Below the pieces are notes generated by a model, which saw nothing but the letters and a program-made list of their open reading frames with translations, was not told where the DNA came from and searched no databases. A stretch of DNA of 8,050 nucleotides from an uncultured Prevotella sp. (GTDB taxonomy: Bacteria; Bacteroidota; Bacteroidia; Bacteroidales; Bacteroidaceae), in NCBI GenBank assembly GCA_905210845.1, contig CAJLYG010000144.1:1-8050 (forward strand). The letters are read 5' to 3'. The translations under genes were made by a program, and so were the position numbers. How positions within the stretch are numbered: position 1 is the stretch's first letter; every line of letters starts with the position of its first letter. Positions 1-7,914 of the stretch are shown in pieces.

Positions 1-638
1 CTGCCGGCATGGCTGACCGCGATCCGATAATACGTAGAGTCGCCTGACAGTTGCGTAGCCTTGAACATCAGTTCAAGATTCATCATGTTATCAATGATGA
101 CCGGGCACTCCCAACCTCTCTTAGCCTGCCAACTCTTGCCGGTTACATTCCAGGATTGCAGAACACCTCCCGCTGGGCGGAACCGTGTAGAGAGCGACTT
201 GGCAGCAGTGACAATGACATCCTTGTAAGCATCGATGTTCTTCAGCCTCAGTCCATTCCCAAAGCTACAGTTGATAATGAAGCCTATATCATGATGATAG
301 GTAATGTTCTTCGCCTTCTCGATCGACTCCGTAAACTTCTCAGCCTCCTGAGCCCAATACTCCTTTCCTGTCAGTTCATACAGATACCACAATGATCCTG
401 GAAAGAAGCCACTCCTCCAGTCGGCATAATTGCAATAGTACACCTTCCCGGATGAGGACATCGTCACTGGGTTGAGAATCTTCCCACTATCGCCAATGAC
501 CTTTAATTCCCTTCCGATCTGTTGCTGGGAAAAGAGGATATCCCCTTTGATACCAGGCGTTTTCACTGTTCTTGACTTTGCAAAGCCAGTCGCCACCATG
601 AAGATGGCGACCAGCATCATAATAGATTTAGACCACAT
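1..638 (-). CDS. GH88 unsaturated glucuronyl hydrolase, N-terminal half (partial, runs off the left edge)
   Basis: This looks like an unsaturated glucuronyl hydrolase of family GH88, which removes the 4,5-unsaturated uronic acid that lyases leave at the non-reducing end of oligosaccharides. Reading from the ATG at 638 gives 212 residues with no stop before the window edge; family members are about 400 residues, so roughly half is missing. Residues 1-20 form a type I signal peptide (hydrophobic core, probable cut after GFA), pointing to the periplasm. Family-like blocks follow: SGFFPGSLWYLYELTG (76-91), HHDIGF (115-120), and IIDNMMNLEL (181-190). Asp117 and Asp183 sit where the two catalytic aspartates of characterised GH88 enzymes (D88 and D149 in Bacillus GL1) are expected. 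The start lies 11 bp after the lyase stop, so the two are almost certainly co-transcribed; ATG codons 7 and 8 are weaker alternatives because they shorten the signal peptide. Substrate-selecting residues (sulfated versus unsulfated) are likely in the missing half. The related family GH105 is less likely. Confidence 0.9.
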   Translation of the reverse strand, partial: MWSKSIMMLVAIFMVATGFAKSRTVKTPGIKGDILFSQQQIGRELKVIGDSGKILNPVTMSSSGKVYYCNYADWRSGFFPGSLWYLYELTGKEYWAQEAEKFTESIEKAKNITYHHDIGFIINCSFGNGLRLKNIDAYKDVIVTAAKSLSTRFRPAGGVLQSWNVTGKSWQAKRGWECPVIIDNMMNLELMFKATQLSGDSTYYRIAVSHAG

Positions 639-649
639 GAGTTACGTAT

Positions 650-2575
650 TTATTTCCTTTTGATGATTTCATATTGATAACTACCCTCTTTCACCATTGC
701 TTTCGCATTCAGGGAGACACGGTATATCTTACTGCCCCAGACATTGGACAACGACTTGTCCGTCAGTTCAATGGGCTCAATGGACGCAGTGAAAGCATGA
801 GGATCATAAGATAGTTGCACAACCTTATCCTTGACTTGAATGCCTACGATGCCAGGCGTAGCGACATCCACCTTGCCCCAAGTCAGGAAATTGACCTGAG
901 CAGGAGCCTTTGTCTCCCTGAGCGAGAATTGATCCGAAATGAGCAAGCTGTTCTTTTTCAACTGATAACTCCGGATCCAACGGTTAACGGCAGCCTCAGC
1001 AGGATAAGCGCCGGAGATGTCAAGAGAGAAGGAGAACTTCTTGCCATTGGCCTTGACATCCTTTGCTTGATAACGACTGCCATCCTTCTCGGCAATCCCA
1101 TTAATCATCGGGAGATTATGGTAGTTGCTCTGCATTGTCCAAATCGTATACCGCTGACTGCTAAACGTCAATCGTGTATACGTGCCAACACCAGCATCGA
1201 TCATGATAGGAGTATCATCGAAATAGAGGATAAAAGAGCCAATGTCATTATGATTATGGCTTTCACCATTATGACCGCCCTTTGTGGCAAGGAAAGCAGT
1301 GCCATTGCGCATATAGCAAAATTGCGTTTCAGGATACCATGTGAAAGATGGTGCTTTATATCCGCCCTTCTCTGCGTTTAGCTCCTTCAACGTACGCACC
1401 GTCTCCATGCTTTCATAGAAATCCAACCAATCAGTGGGAACCCCAACAGGAGTCACCTTATTCCGGTCGGCAGCCATGTTGATCATCACCTGACTACCCA
1501 CTGCCTTTCCATAACGGTACATCAAAGAGATGTTATTGACTGCACGCGCAGATGCATCCGCAAAGTTGACAACCCATCCATCGCCGATATACGAACGGGC
1601 GATATATTCCCCCATGGCCTTGATCATGGGCTGGTGGAAGATAGAGACCTTACCTCCCGTGATCAACGAGAGTTGGGAGAGGTAATCATAAAGCTTGCCA
1701 GCAGCATGCCCCCAATAAGAAGGACCTTCCTCGCAAGCACCGTCAGTCTTCACATAATTAAGGTATTTATCCACGGAAACCATAGACTTATACACCGCTG
1801 TTGCCAGAGAATCACGGTCGTTGACCAACAACATGAAGCACATCAAGGCATTAGAATTACACCAAGGATTCCAGTTATTCACCATCGTCTTTGATGTTGC
1901 CTTGCTCGCCTGCCACCAGAAATCCGACCGTCTCAGGTATGGATCGATCTCCCTTTTCTGCAGTTCATGACGGAGACGGATAGAGATGGCAGGATCCCAC
2001 TTATCAAATTCCCGATGCAGGAAATAGTAAGTCCATGATAACATCTGTGCCTTTCCACCTTGATGCAGCTCTAAGATATCCTCCCGATAATCCGGAAAAG
2101 CCCGATGGCTCTTCTGGTATGCAGCCAAATGGGCAGATTCTGCCCAACTGGTCATCTCGCTGAAGAAGAGGACACCATTGATGATGTCTCCCATAAACCT
2201 GCCTTTGCCTTCTGCCAACTCAGCCATGAGAAGGGCGCCAAAGGCCTTCGTGTTCTTATTGTTCGGGTTCTGCATGATATTCCTGCTGCCCGACTTCTCA
2301 TATTCCATATAGTCCGTAGCCTTGACTACGATCCAGTTGTACCCCAAATACCGTTCTCCGGCCTTGATGATCTGCTCCTTGTTGGCCCCAAGAAGCTGGT
2401 CCCATCCCGCCCGATCGGTATAAGCGGGATATTGGACCCAAGCCTGGTTCAACACCAAGTCCTCTTTCACCTGGCTTTCCGTGGCAGCCTTCTCCAATAA
2501 ATTCCTTTGCTCATAAGCATGAGAAGGAAGGAGAGAGAGGGCTAATAATACACATAAAACAAAACACTTCTTCAT
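650..2575 (-). CDS. Secreted heparinase II/III-family polysaccharide lyase (possibly PL33-like)
   Basis: This 641-residue protein has the layout of heparinase II/III-type lyases: an N-terminal helical (alpha/alpha) toroid to about residue 390, then a beta-sandwich. Such enzymes cut uronic-acid-containing chains by beta-elimination. Residues 1-20 are a type I signal peptide (MKKCFVLC..., probable cut after SHA), so it should be periplasmic or secreted; the early cysteines do not make a lipobox. Visible motifs are the Asn-rich NNWNPWCNSN (233-242, candidate charge-neutralising Asn), GPSYWGH (284-290, with candidate catalytic Tyr287), GESHNHNDIGSF (437-448, with His440 and His442, the likely histidine and metal-site region), and HNLPMING (486-493). 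The order Asn, Tyr, His matches the catalytic scheme of PL12 and PL17 enzymes. The overall look suggests PL33, whose known members act on hyaluronan, chondroitin or gellan, but PL12, PL15, PL17 and PL21 cannot be excluded by eye. The neighbouring GH88 fits a uronate-generating lyase. Superfamily assignment is firm; substrate is inference. Confidence 0.88.
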   Translation of the reverse strand: MKKCFVLCVLLALSLLPSHAYEQRNLLEKAATESQVKEDLVLNQAWVQYPAYTDRAGWDQLLGANKEQIIKAGERYLGYNWIVVKATDYMEYEKSGSRNIMQNPNNKNTKAFGALLMAELAEGKGRFMGDIINGVLFFSEMTSWAESAHLAAYQKSHRAFPDYREDILELHQGGKAQMLSWTYYFLHREFDKWDPAISIRLRHELQKREIDPYLRRSDFWWQASKATSKTMVNNWNPWCNSNALMCFMLLVNDRDSLATAVYKSMVSVDKYLNYVKTDGACEEGPSYWGHAAGKLYDYLSQLSLITGGKVSIFHQPMIKAMGEYIARSYIGDGWVVNFADASARAVNNISLMYRYGKAVGSQVMINMAADRNKVTPVGVPTDWLDFYESMETVRTLKELNAEKGGYKAPSFTWYPETQFCYMRNGTAFLATKGGHNGESHNHNDIGSFILYFDDTPIMIDAGVGTYTRLTFSSQRYTIWTMQSNYHNLPMINGIAEKDGSRYQAKDVKANGKKFSFSLDISGAYPAEAAVNRWIRSYQLKKNSLLISDQFSLRETKAPAQVNFLTWGKVDVATPGIVGIQVKDKVVQLSYDPHAFTASIEPIELTDKSLSNVWGSKIYRVSLNAKAMVKEGSYQYEIIKRK

Positions 2576-2624
2576 GATGCAATCATTTTGATTAGACGAT
2601 AGACGATTGATTAGCTTTGGAAGT

Positions 2625-2656
2625 AATCACCCGAAGACAATATGCTTCGGGTGATT
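2625..2656 (-). promoter_or_regulatory. Perfect 12-bp stem-loop between susD-like and lyase genes
   Basis: AATCACCCGAAG (2625-2636) and CTTCGGGTGATT (2645-2656) are exact reverse complements separated by an 8-nt loop. In the minus-strand transcript the hairpin begins about 27 nt after the displaced natural SusD stop and ends 49 nt before the lyase start. It is not followed by a U-run, so it is a poor classical Rho-independent terminator. A role as an RNA-processing boundary, 3'-end stabiliser or partial attenuator that keeps SusC/SusD levels above enzyme levels is inference. Confidence 0.7.
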
Positions 2657-2683
2657 GATACACCTAACAAACGAAACCTATGA

Positions 2684-2749
2684 TTAATTTATCCAACCAT
2701 CATTCTGAGTCAGATTAGAGTTGCGTTCACATTCAGCTTGTGGAATAGC
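2684..2749 (-). other. Out-of-frame remnant of the conserved SusD C-terminus
   Basis: Read in the frame one base ahead of the SusD-like gene, this stretch encodes AIPQAECERN, then SNLTQNDGW, then Ile-Asn and a TAA stop at 2686-2684. That is the hallmark end of SusD-family proteins (W-x-IPQ-x-E...NLTQN-x-GW). Removing one G from the GGGG run (CCCC at 2749-2752 on the plus strand) joins it seamlessly after Trp563 and gives a 584-residue protein. It is therefore the displaced tail of the same gene, not a separate gene. Confidence 0.9.
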
Positions 2750-4439
2750 CCCAAGTCTGGTAATAATCTCCACCGTAAGAATAAGACTGCGTTGGCTGCC
2801 CCCAGATCTGTTTCAAAGCTGCCCCATCAAAGAACACCTTCTCTTTCCATGTACCCCAACGGAGTTCGTCGAAGAATGTGACACCTTCACCATTCAATTC
2901 CCAACGGCGTTCATTGCGGATACGCTCACGAAGATCAGCCTGACTTGTCACTTTTGTAAATTCATTAGAGTTCAATAGAGCAACACCAGCACGGGCACGT
3001 ACCTTGTTGACGCACTCGATCGCCTCCTCTGTCTTTCCTTGTTCGTTCAAGGCTTCTGCAAGATTCAAGAGCACGTCTGCATAGCGAATCAAAGGCACAT
3101 CAATTGGTGAATAGGCACGATTAGGAATTTCCGTAGAACCTTCTGCCACAAACTTACGATACAGATAATAGAAATAAGCATTCGTATCCGTACGAATATC
3201 ATGCGGTAAATTCACATCCGAACGGTAAGGCCACCGAAGATGGTAAACTTGATCACTTCCTGCATTATCACCGATATATTCGGAATATGGAGTAATAACC
3301 GTCATACAAAGGCGAGGATCACGGTTCGTATATGCCTGCAGGATACGAGCTTCATTGCCATTATCTAAATATTTGCTCATATCAGCGCCTGCTTTTGCCA
3401 TAGCCGTTTTCTCTTTATCCGTCATGCCATCACGGAAGAAGTAGACAGAACGTTCCCTCGGTGTCATTGATGTATATCCAGGAATCACTTCATCCCAATC
3501 AAACTTCTTCCCATCAGCGTATTCATAAGTATCTACGAAATCTGTACTTGGATAATATGAATTCCAACAAGAGCCGAAAGTACTACGGGATCCATACCGG
3601 AAACTCAGGTCATTCCCATATCCACTCAGTCCCATACACTGCACAGAGAAGATCATCTCATCACATTGCTCATTGGCTTCCTTAAACAATTCTTTATAAG
3701 ATCCTTGGAAAAGGGTGTAACCACATTGCCCAACAGCCTTGAAGTCGGCCTCTGCTGCTGCATAATTCTTCTCCCAAAGATAGATTTCTCCCCGCAAGGC
3801 ATATGCTGCGCCTTTGGTAATACGACCATAATTACCATCACCGGCATTATACTTATTCGGCAAATTAGGATCGTTAATGCAATCTGTCAAATCAGAGATA
3901 ATGGCATCCCATACCTCTTGAGTGGTACTACGACCTTTCGTATAATTATCAAGCTCTGTTGGTTCGAGATAGATAGGCACGCCTTTGAACAATACATTCA
4001 GGTGATAATAATACCAGGCACGCAAGAACTTACTTTCAGAAACTAGACGAGATTTCTTGCTATCATCCATCCCTGATACATTAGGCACATTGGCAATGGC
4101 ATCATTGGCACGACTAACGCCTTCATACAAATACTGCCAAGCAGAAGAGAAAGTACCATTAGAAGAGGTGGCATTCCCAGAAAGAAGAGCAGAAAAACTG
4201 TTTCTCGGCGTACAAGATGCCGTAAACTGCTCATACTCATAGACGTATAAACCGCAGTAATCTCCCCGTAATGCGGAGTAGACACCTGTGACTCCTTTAT
4301 CCGCTAAAGCCTCCGTTGCCCACATATTCCCAGAGCTTACCTTGTCGTAAGGAGACAAATCCAACAAGTCGCTTTTACAACTGGTAAGTAGCATGGCCAT
4401 AACAGCCAGGGCTACAACTATCGTATTTGATTTTTTCAT
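2733..4439 (-). CDS. SusD/RagB-family surface glycan-binding lipoprotein with frameshifted C-terminus
   Basis: SusD-like proteins sit on the outside of the outer membrane, bind glycan and form a lid over the SusC partner. From the ATG at 4439 the literal product is 568 residues. It opens with a lipoprotein signal (MKK, hydrophobic run, LLTSC lipobox with Cys21), followed by Asp24 and Asp27, compatible with surface export. The N-terminal half carries helical SusD repeats, for example SKFLRAWYYYHL (136-147) and KGAAYALRGEIYLWEKNYA (209-227). The C-terminal SusD domain includes LIRYADVLLNLAEALNEQG (450-468), CVNKVRARAG (476-485) and RNERRWELNGEG (508-519). An upstream in-frame ATG at 4448 adds only three residues and is less likely. 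The gene begins 18 bp after the SusC-like stop. The frame ends in GYSTS and lacks the usual IPQ...NLTQN tail, which lies in the +1 frame to 2684; one extra G in the run at 2749-2752 explains this. The repaired protein would be 584 residues. It is either a sequencing indel or a real truncation. Confidence 0.93.
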   Translation of the reverse strand: MKKSNTIVVALAVMAMLLTSCKSDLLDLSPYDKVSSGNMWATEALADKGVTGVYSALRGDYCGLYVYEYEQFTASCTPRNSFSALLSGNATSSNGTFSSAWQYLYEGVSRANDAIANVPNVSGMDDSKKSRLVSESKFLRAWYYYHLNVLFKGVPIYLEPTELDNYTKGRSTTQEVWDAIISDLTDCINDPNLPNKYNAGDGNYGRITKGAAYALRGEIYLWEKNYAAAEADFKAVGQCGYTLFQGSYKELFKEANEQCDEMIFSVQCMGLSGYGNDLSFRYGSRSTFGSCWNSYYPSTDFVDTYEYADGKKFDWDEVIPGYTSMTPRERSVYFFRDGMTDKEKTAMAKAGADMSKYLDNGNEARILQAYTNRDPRLCMTVITPYSEYIGDNAGSDQVYHLRWPYRSDVNLPHDIRTDTNAYFYYLYRKFVAEGSTEIPNRAYSPIDVPLIRYADVLLNLAEALNEQGKTEEAIECVNKVRARAGVALLNSNEFTKVTSQADLRERIRNERRWELNGEGVTFFDELRWGTWKEKVFFDGAALKQIWGQPTQSYSYGGDYYQTWGYSTS

Positions 4440-4457
4440 ATTGAACATTCATTAAAA

Positions 4458-7400
4458 TTAGAAAGTAATGTTAGCACCAATCGCAATGGAACGAGAAGGC
4501 ATATACACATAACCTGCACCTAACTCAGGATCCATACCAGGGTAGCTTGTAATCGTAAACAAGTTCTCACCTGTCACATAAAGGCGCAAGGACTTCATAT
4601 ACACCTTTGCAGCCAAGGCTGTCGGGAGGGTATACCCTATTGTCATGCTCTTACATTTCAAATAATTGGCATTGAAAAGGTACAAGGTACTTGCTGCATT
4701 TGCCTGATAACCGCTCTCACCTACCAAACGAGGATACTTAGCGGTGATATTCGTTTTGGTATTCTCTGGATCATCCGGATCATAATAATAATGGTTATTG
4801 GCAATCTCTGAACTGATCTCATATCCCAAGCGACATAACGTGCTATGAGAGACAGAGGGTGACCAGTACAACTTACTTCCTAACGTTCCTGCAAAGTTAG
4901 CTGAAAAATCGAAGTTGTCATAAGAAGCACTCAGTTGGAAACCGTAGAACATCGGGGGCCTGTTGGACTTGCCCTGGAACTCGTAGTCATAACTACTACC
5001 ATAGATGCCATCCCCGTTCTTGTCGGCGTAAATATAGTCACCATACCAGAGTTTATTCTTACCCACAGTGGTATTGGGCTGGAATTTATAACCAGCTGCG
5101 ATCATATCCTTCACCCAAGCCATGTCTTTCTCTGTACGAATCATACCGTCTTTCGGACCGCCATTGATATTAACGGTACCATCAGCGTTATAATAGGTTC
5201 CATTGCCTTTATATGGGGATAGCAAGTAATACTCATTGATGATACGTCCTTCAATCACACGCGTTGTACTTCCTGTGGAAACATCACCAATATTCGACTT
5301 ATAAGTCTGGCTGCCATCCTCATTGGTCACCCAACCGCGTTCAAGTTTACCTTTATACTTACTTACTTCATTATGATTATAAGAGAAGTTACCGGACACT
5401 GAATAATGGAATTTACCAATATGATCGCGCCAAGTGGCAGTCAGTTCCACGCCATTATTAGTAACCTCTGCGATATTCTTGTAAGGAGCAGTCTTGACTC
5501 CCACTGTCATATAGATAGAGGGACGATAAAGAATACCTGTCGTTTTCTTGTGGTAGAAATCAAAAGTAAAGTCCAAACGGTTATCAAAGACCGTAGCATC
5601 TACGCCAAAATCAGTAACTGCTGTTGACTCCCACTTCAACGCGGAATTAGCAAGGGTCGTTACAGCCAAGCCATCCGACTGAATGTTATTAAAGCTATAA
5701 CTCGTTGAACTATAAGAAGACTGATACAAATATTCACTGATGCTTGAGTTACCTAACTTACCCCAAGACGCACGAAGCTTCAAGTTGCCAAAGCCACTGT
5801 TCCGCATGAAGTTCTCCTCAGATACACGCCATGCAGCAGAGAAGGATGGGAAGAATCCCCAACGGTGATCTTTGTGGAACCGGGAACTTCCGTCATAACG
5901 GAAATCAGCTTCAAACAAATACTTGCTATCATAAGCATAGTTAACACGACCAAAGACGGAACGGGTTGAGGTATCTGATGTAGAACCCCCTATACTTACC
6001 ATCTCGGTAGCCACACTTGGAACCGTCAGAGTATAGTCGGGCAGACCTTTCTTACCCGTCGAGACATCATCGGCACGGTAATAGTATTCTTGATAACCCA
6101 ACAATGCACTGACATCGTGCTTGCCAAAAGTCTGGTCATAGTGAAGCAGATCCTCAATCGTACGGGCATAATTGCCATAATTATAGGTGTTGACAGACAT
6201 CTGGTCCAAAGAAGTTTTCGTCGTAGAGATCTGCCCCGTACGGAAATTCATCTTCTCCATTTCACCATTAAACCATGTCCGTTGCTCCGTTATCAAACGG
6301 GAATAGTTGAAATTGAAATCCCACTGGAAATGCTTCAGGAACTTAACCTTTGAAAACATCGTTGTATTGAAACGACTACTGCGCTTATAGCCTAATCCGC
6401 GATCAAGCCAGAAAAGCAAATTATTGTCTTGTGAGTTTTCCTCACTGGCAGCAGAAGTCCCATAGTAACCATCATACTTAGTATAGGTTCCTGGGTTAGT
6501 TGCCATTAGATAAGTATTGGCATCTGAGAACCGAGAATTATCCAAATCTGCCTGAGAAGCAAAGGTATTCATACCAACGGTCAGCCATTTCGTAGGATTG
6601 GCTTCCAGGTTGGTACGTATCATATACTTCTTCTGACCTGTGTTATTGACAATACCAGGGTTGTCCTGATAACCTGCAGATGTCAGGAACCTGATCTTAT
6701 CACTACCACCAGTCAATGAAACAGTATGGTCTTGGAGCACATTCGTACGGAACAACTCGTCTTCCCAGTCTGTATTCGGATAGGCAACATAATTGGGATA
6801 CCCTGAATCCGCAATGCCATTAGGATTGGCTTGGGCAGCACGCCAATCATCAATCGTTGACTGCGCGAAATAAGCCGACAAGCCTCTATTCGTCGCACTT
6901 TCGTTCATCAACTCCATGTAATCAGCATAGTTGGTAACGAAATCATAAGTATTGGCAGGCGACAAGAATGACATGTGACCACTGTAACTAACATCTACAG
7001 AGCCACGTTTACCTTTCTTGGTGGTAATCAATACAACTCCATTGGCAGCACGTGCACCATAAATTGCTGAGGAGGCAGCGTCTTTCAAGACGGAAATGGA
7101 CTCCACATCCTGAGGATTGACAGCATCCATATTACCTTCCATACCATCAATGATAATAAGAGGTGCGGAACTGTTCAATGTTCCCAAGCCTCGGATGCGG
7201 ACTGTAGCACCATCCGAGCCCGGAGCTCCAGAGCTTTGCAATGCGGTAACACCTGCCATCATACCGGAAAGGACGTTTGATAAGTTAGTAACTGTACGAG
7301 ACTGCATTTCTTTCTCTACATTCACGGCTGCAACTGATCCCGTCAGGTTCACCTTTTTCTGCGTTCCATAGCCAACGACAACCACTTCATTCAACGACTG

Positions 7401-7766
7401 ATTGTCTTCTTTCATGGTAATGTTGATGACCTTCTGTGAGCCTACCTTAACTTCTTGCTGAACATAGCCAATACTGGAAATGACCAAGATGGCATTGGGA
7501 GAGGACACCTGGATGGTGAAGTTTCCTTCGATGTCGGAGACGGCTCCGTTGGTGGTTCCCTTTTCTTTAATGGTCGCACCAATCAGAGGACCCTGACTGT
7601 CTGCAATGGTTCCTTTGACTGTAATCGTTGAAGGGGGCGCGGGTGCGGCAATCCTTGATGGGAAGCCTACATCTGGAACATTTGCAACTACCCCTAATGG
7701 ACTAAGTGTTAAGGTCGCCCCTAACATGACCTTAGTCAGATAAGAATCATAGATGTTTTTCTTCAT
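4458..7766 (-). CDS. SusC/RagA-family TonB-dependent outer-membrane transporter
   Basis: This is the outer-membrane channel that imports oligosaccharides captured by its SusD partner, powered by TonB-ExbBD. From the ATG at 7766 the product is 1,102 residues, normal for the family. Residues 1-28 look like a signal peptide. A carboxypeptidase-regulatory-like domain follows (about 48-120, including VKGTIADSQGPLIGATIKEKGTT), then the TonB-box region LNEVVVVGYGTQKK (125-138). The plug domain (about 139-255) includes the SusC signature DAASSAIYGARAANGVVLITTKKG (229-252), the barrel occupies the rest, and the chain ends in a terminal phenylalanine (ANITF), typical of outer-membrane barrels. An acidic DKNGDG loop lies late in the barrel and may bind calcium. 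A longer frame could begin at a TTG at 7829, but that codon lies inside the putative -7 box and would bury the signal peptide, so I prefer 7766. It is the first gene of the operon, with the SusD-like gene 18 bp downstream. No frameshift is seen. The substrate cannot be read from the sequence. Confidence 0.97.
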   Translation of the reverse strand: MKKNIYDSYLTKVMLGATLTLSPLGVVANVPDVGFPSRIAAPAPPSTITVKGTIADSQGPLIGATIKEKGTTNGAVSDIEGNFTIQVSSPNAILVISSIGYVQQEVKVGSQKVINITMKEDNQSLNEVVVVGYGTQKKVNLTGSVAAVNVEKEMQSRTVTNLSNVLSGMMAGVTALQSSGAPGSDGATVRIRGLGTLNSSAPLIIIDGMEGNMDAVNPQDVESISVLKDAASSAIYGARAANGVVLITTKKGKRGSVDVSYSGHMSFLSPANTYDFVTNYADYMELMNESATNRGLSAYFAQSTIDDWRAAQANPNGIADSGYPNYVAYPNTDWEDELFRTNVLQDHTVSLTGGSDKIRFLTSAGYQDNPGIVNNTGQKKYMIRTNLEANPTKWLTVGMNTFASQADLDNSRFSDANTYLMATNPGTYTKYDGYYGTSAASEENSQDNNLLFWLDRGLGYKRSSRFNTTMFSKVKFLKHFQWDFNFNYSRLITEQRTWFNGEMEKMNFRTGQISTTKTSLDQMSVNTYNYGNYARTIEDLLHYDQTFGKHDVSALLGYQEYYYRADDVSTGKKGLPDYTLTVPSVATEMVSIGGSTSDTSTRSVFGRVNYAYDSKYLFEADFRYDGSSRFHKDHRWGFFPSFSAAWRVSEENFMRNSGFGNLKLRASWGKLGNSSISEYLYQSSYSSTSYSFNNIQSDGLAVTTLANSALKWESTAVTDFGVDATVFDNRLDFTFDFYHKKTTGILYRPSIYMTVGVKTAPYKNIAEVTNNGVELTATWRDHIGKFHYSVSGNFSYNHNEVSKYKGKLERGWVTNEDGSQTYKSNIGDVSTGSTTRVIEGRIINEYYLLSPYKGNGTYYNADGTVNINGGPKDGMIRTEKDMAWVKDMIAAGYKFQPNTTVGKNKLWYGDYIYADKNGDGIYGSSYDYEFQGKSNRPPMFYGFQLSASYDNFDFSANFAGTLGSKLYWSPSVSHSTLCRLGYEISSEIANNHYYYDPDDPENTKTNITAKYPRLVGESGYQANAASTLYLFNANYLKCKSMTIGYTLPTALAAKVYMKSLRLYVTGENLFTITSYPGMDPELGAGYVYMPSRSIAIGANITF

Positions 7767-7826
7767 AAACACGTTATTTAGGTTTGTTATATTGCAAAAA
7801 GGATAATGAAGGTCCTTTCGTCGTTG

Positions 7827-7834
7827 CAAAAATA
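7827..7834 (-). promoter_or_regulatory. Probable Bacteroidota -7 promoter element for the PUL operon
   Basis: The minus strand reads TATTTTTG here, an exact match to the Bacteroidota consensus TAnnTTTG. It lies 60 bp upstream of the SusC-like ATG, implying a leader of about 50 nt. No TTTG -33 element stands at the expected distance of about 19-21 bp; the nearest candidates are 11 and 35 bp away. A weak -33 fits a promoter that depends on an activator. The repeats at 7867-7914 lie just upstream. Confidence 0.5.
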
Positions 7835-7866
7835 GAGATAATCGACAAATGAGAGGTGCCTATTTC

Positions 7867-7914
7867 GTCCAAAAGAAGTCCAATTTTGTCCAACAACCCG
7901 TATTTAACATCCAA
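7867..7914. repeat. Helically phased GTCCAA direct repeats (candidate activator site)
   Basis: GTCCAA occurs at 7867-7872, 7878-7883 and 7888-7893, with start-to-start spacings of 11 and 10 bp, about one DNA turn each. A degenerate fourth copy, ATCCAA, lies at 7909-7914, another 21 bp (two turns) away. On the transcribed strand the unit is TTGGAC. The array ends 32 bp upstream of the putative -7 box, where a PUL activator such as a hybrid two-component (AraC-type DNA-binding) regulator could bind. The repeats are directly visible; the regulator is inference. Confidence 0.6.

Noticed and set aside
51..663. Plus-strand open frames opposite the GH88 gene
   Set aside because: The minus-strand reading carries a signal peptide and the GH88 catalytic blocks continuously, so the plus-strand frames are shadows.
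815..1381. 188-codon plus-strand open frame opposite the lyase gene
   Set aside because: It lies wholly antisense to a well-supported lyase, has no recognisable domain, and fits a chance open frame opposite a conserved gene.
2669..2683. Possible second promoter for the lyase (TAGGTTTC on the minus strand)
   Set aside because: It misses the final G of TAnnTTTG and lies upstream of the hairpin next to the displaced SusD stop; too weak to call.
3653..4285. Short minus-strand frames inside the SusD-like gene (3653-3847 and 4043-4285)
   Set aside because: They are out-of-frame readings of the continuous SusD-like sequence, which shows no break at those points; the only break supported is at 2749-2752.
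7798..7818. AAAGGA/TCCTTT 6-bp inverted repeat in the susC leader
   Set aside because: The stem is short and AT-rich with a 9-nt loop, easily expected by chance, and no riboswitch-like features surround it.
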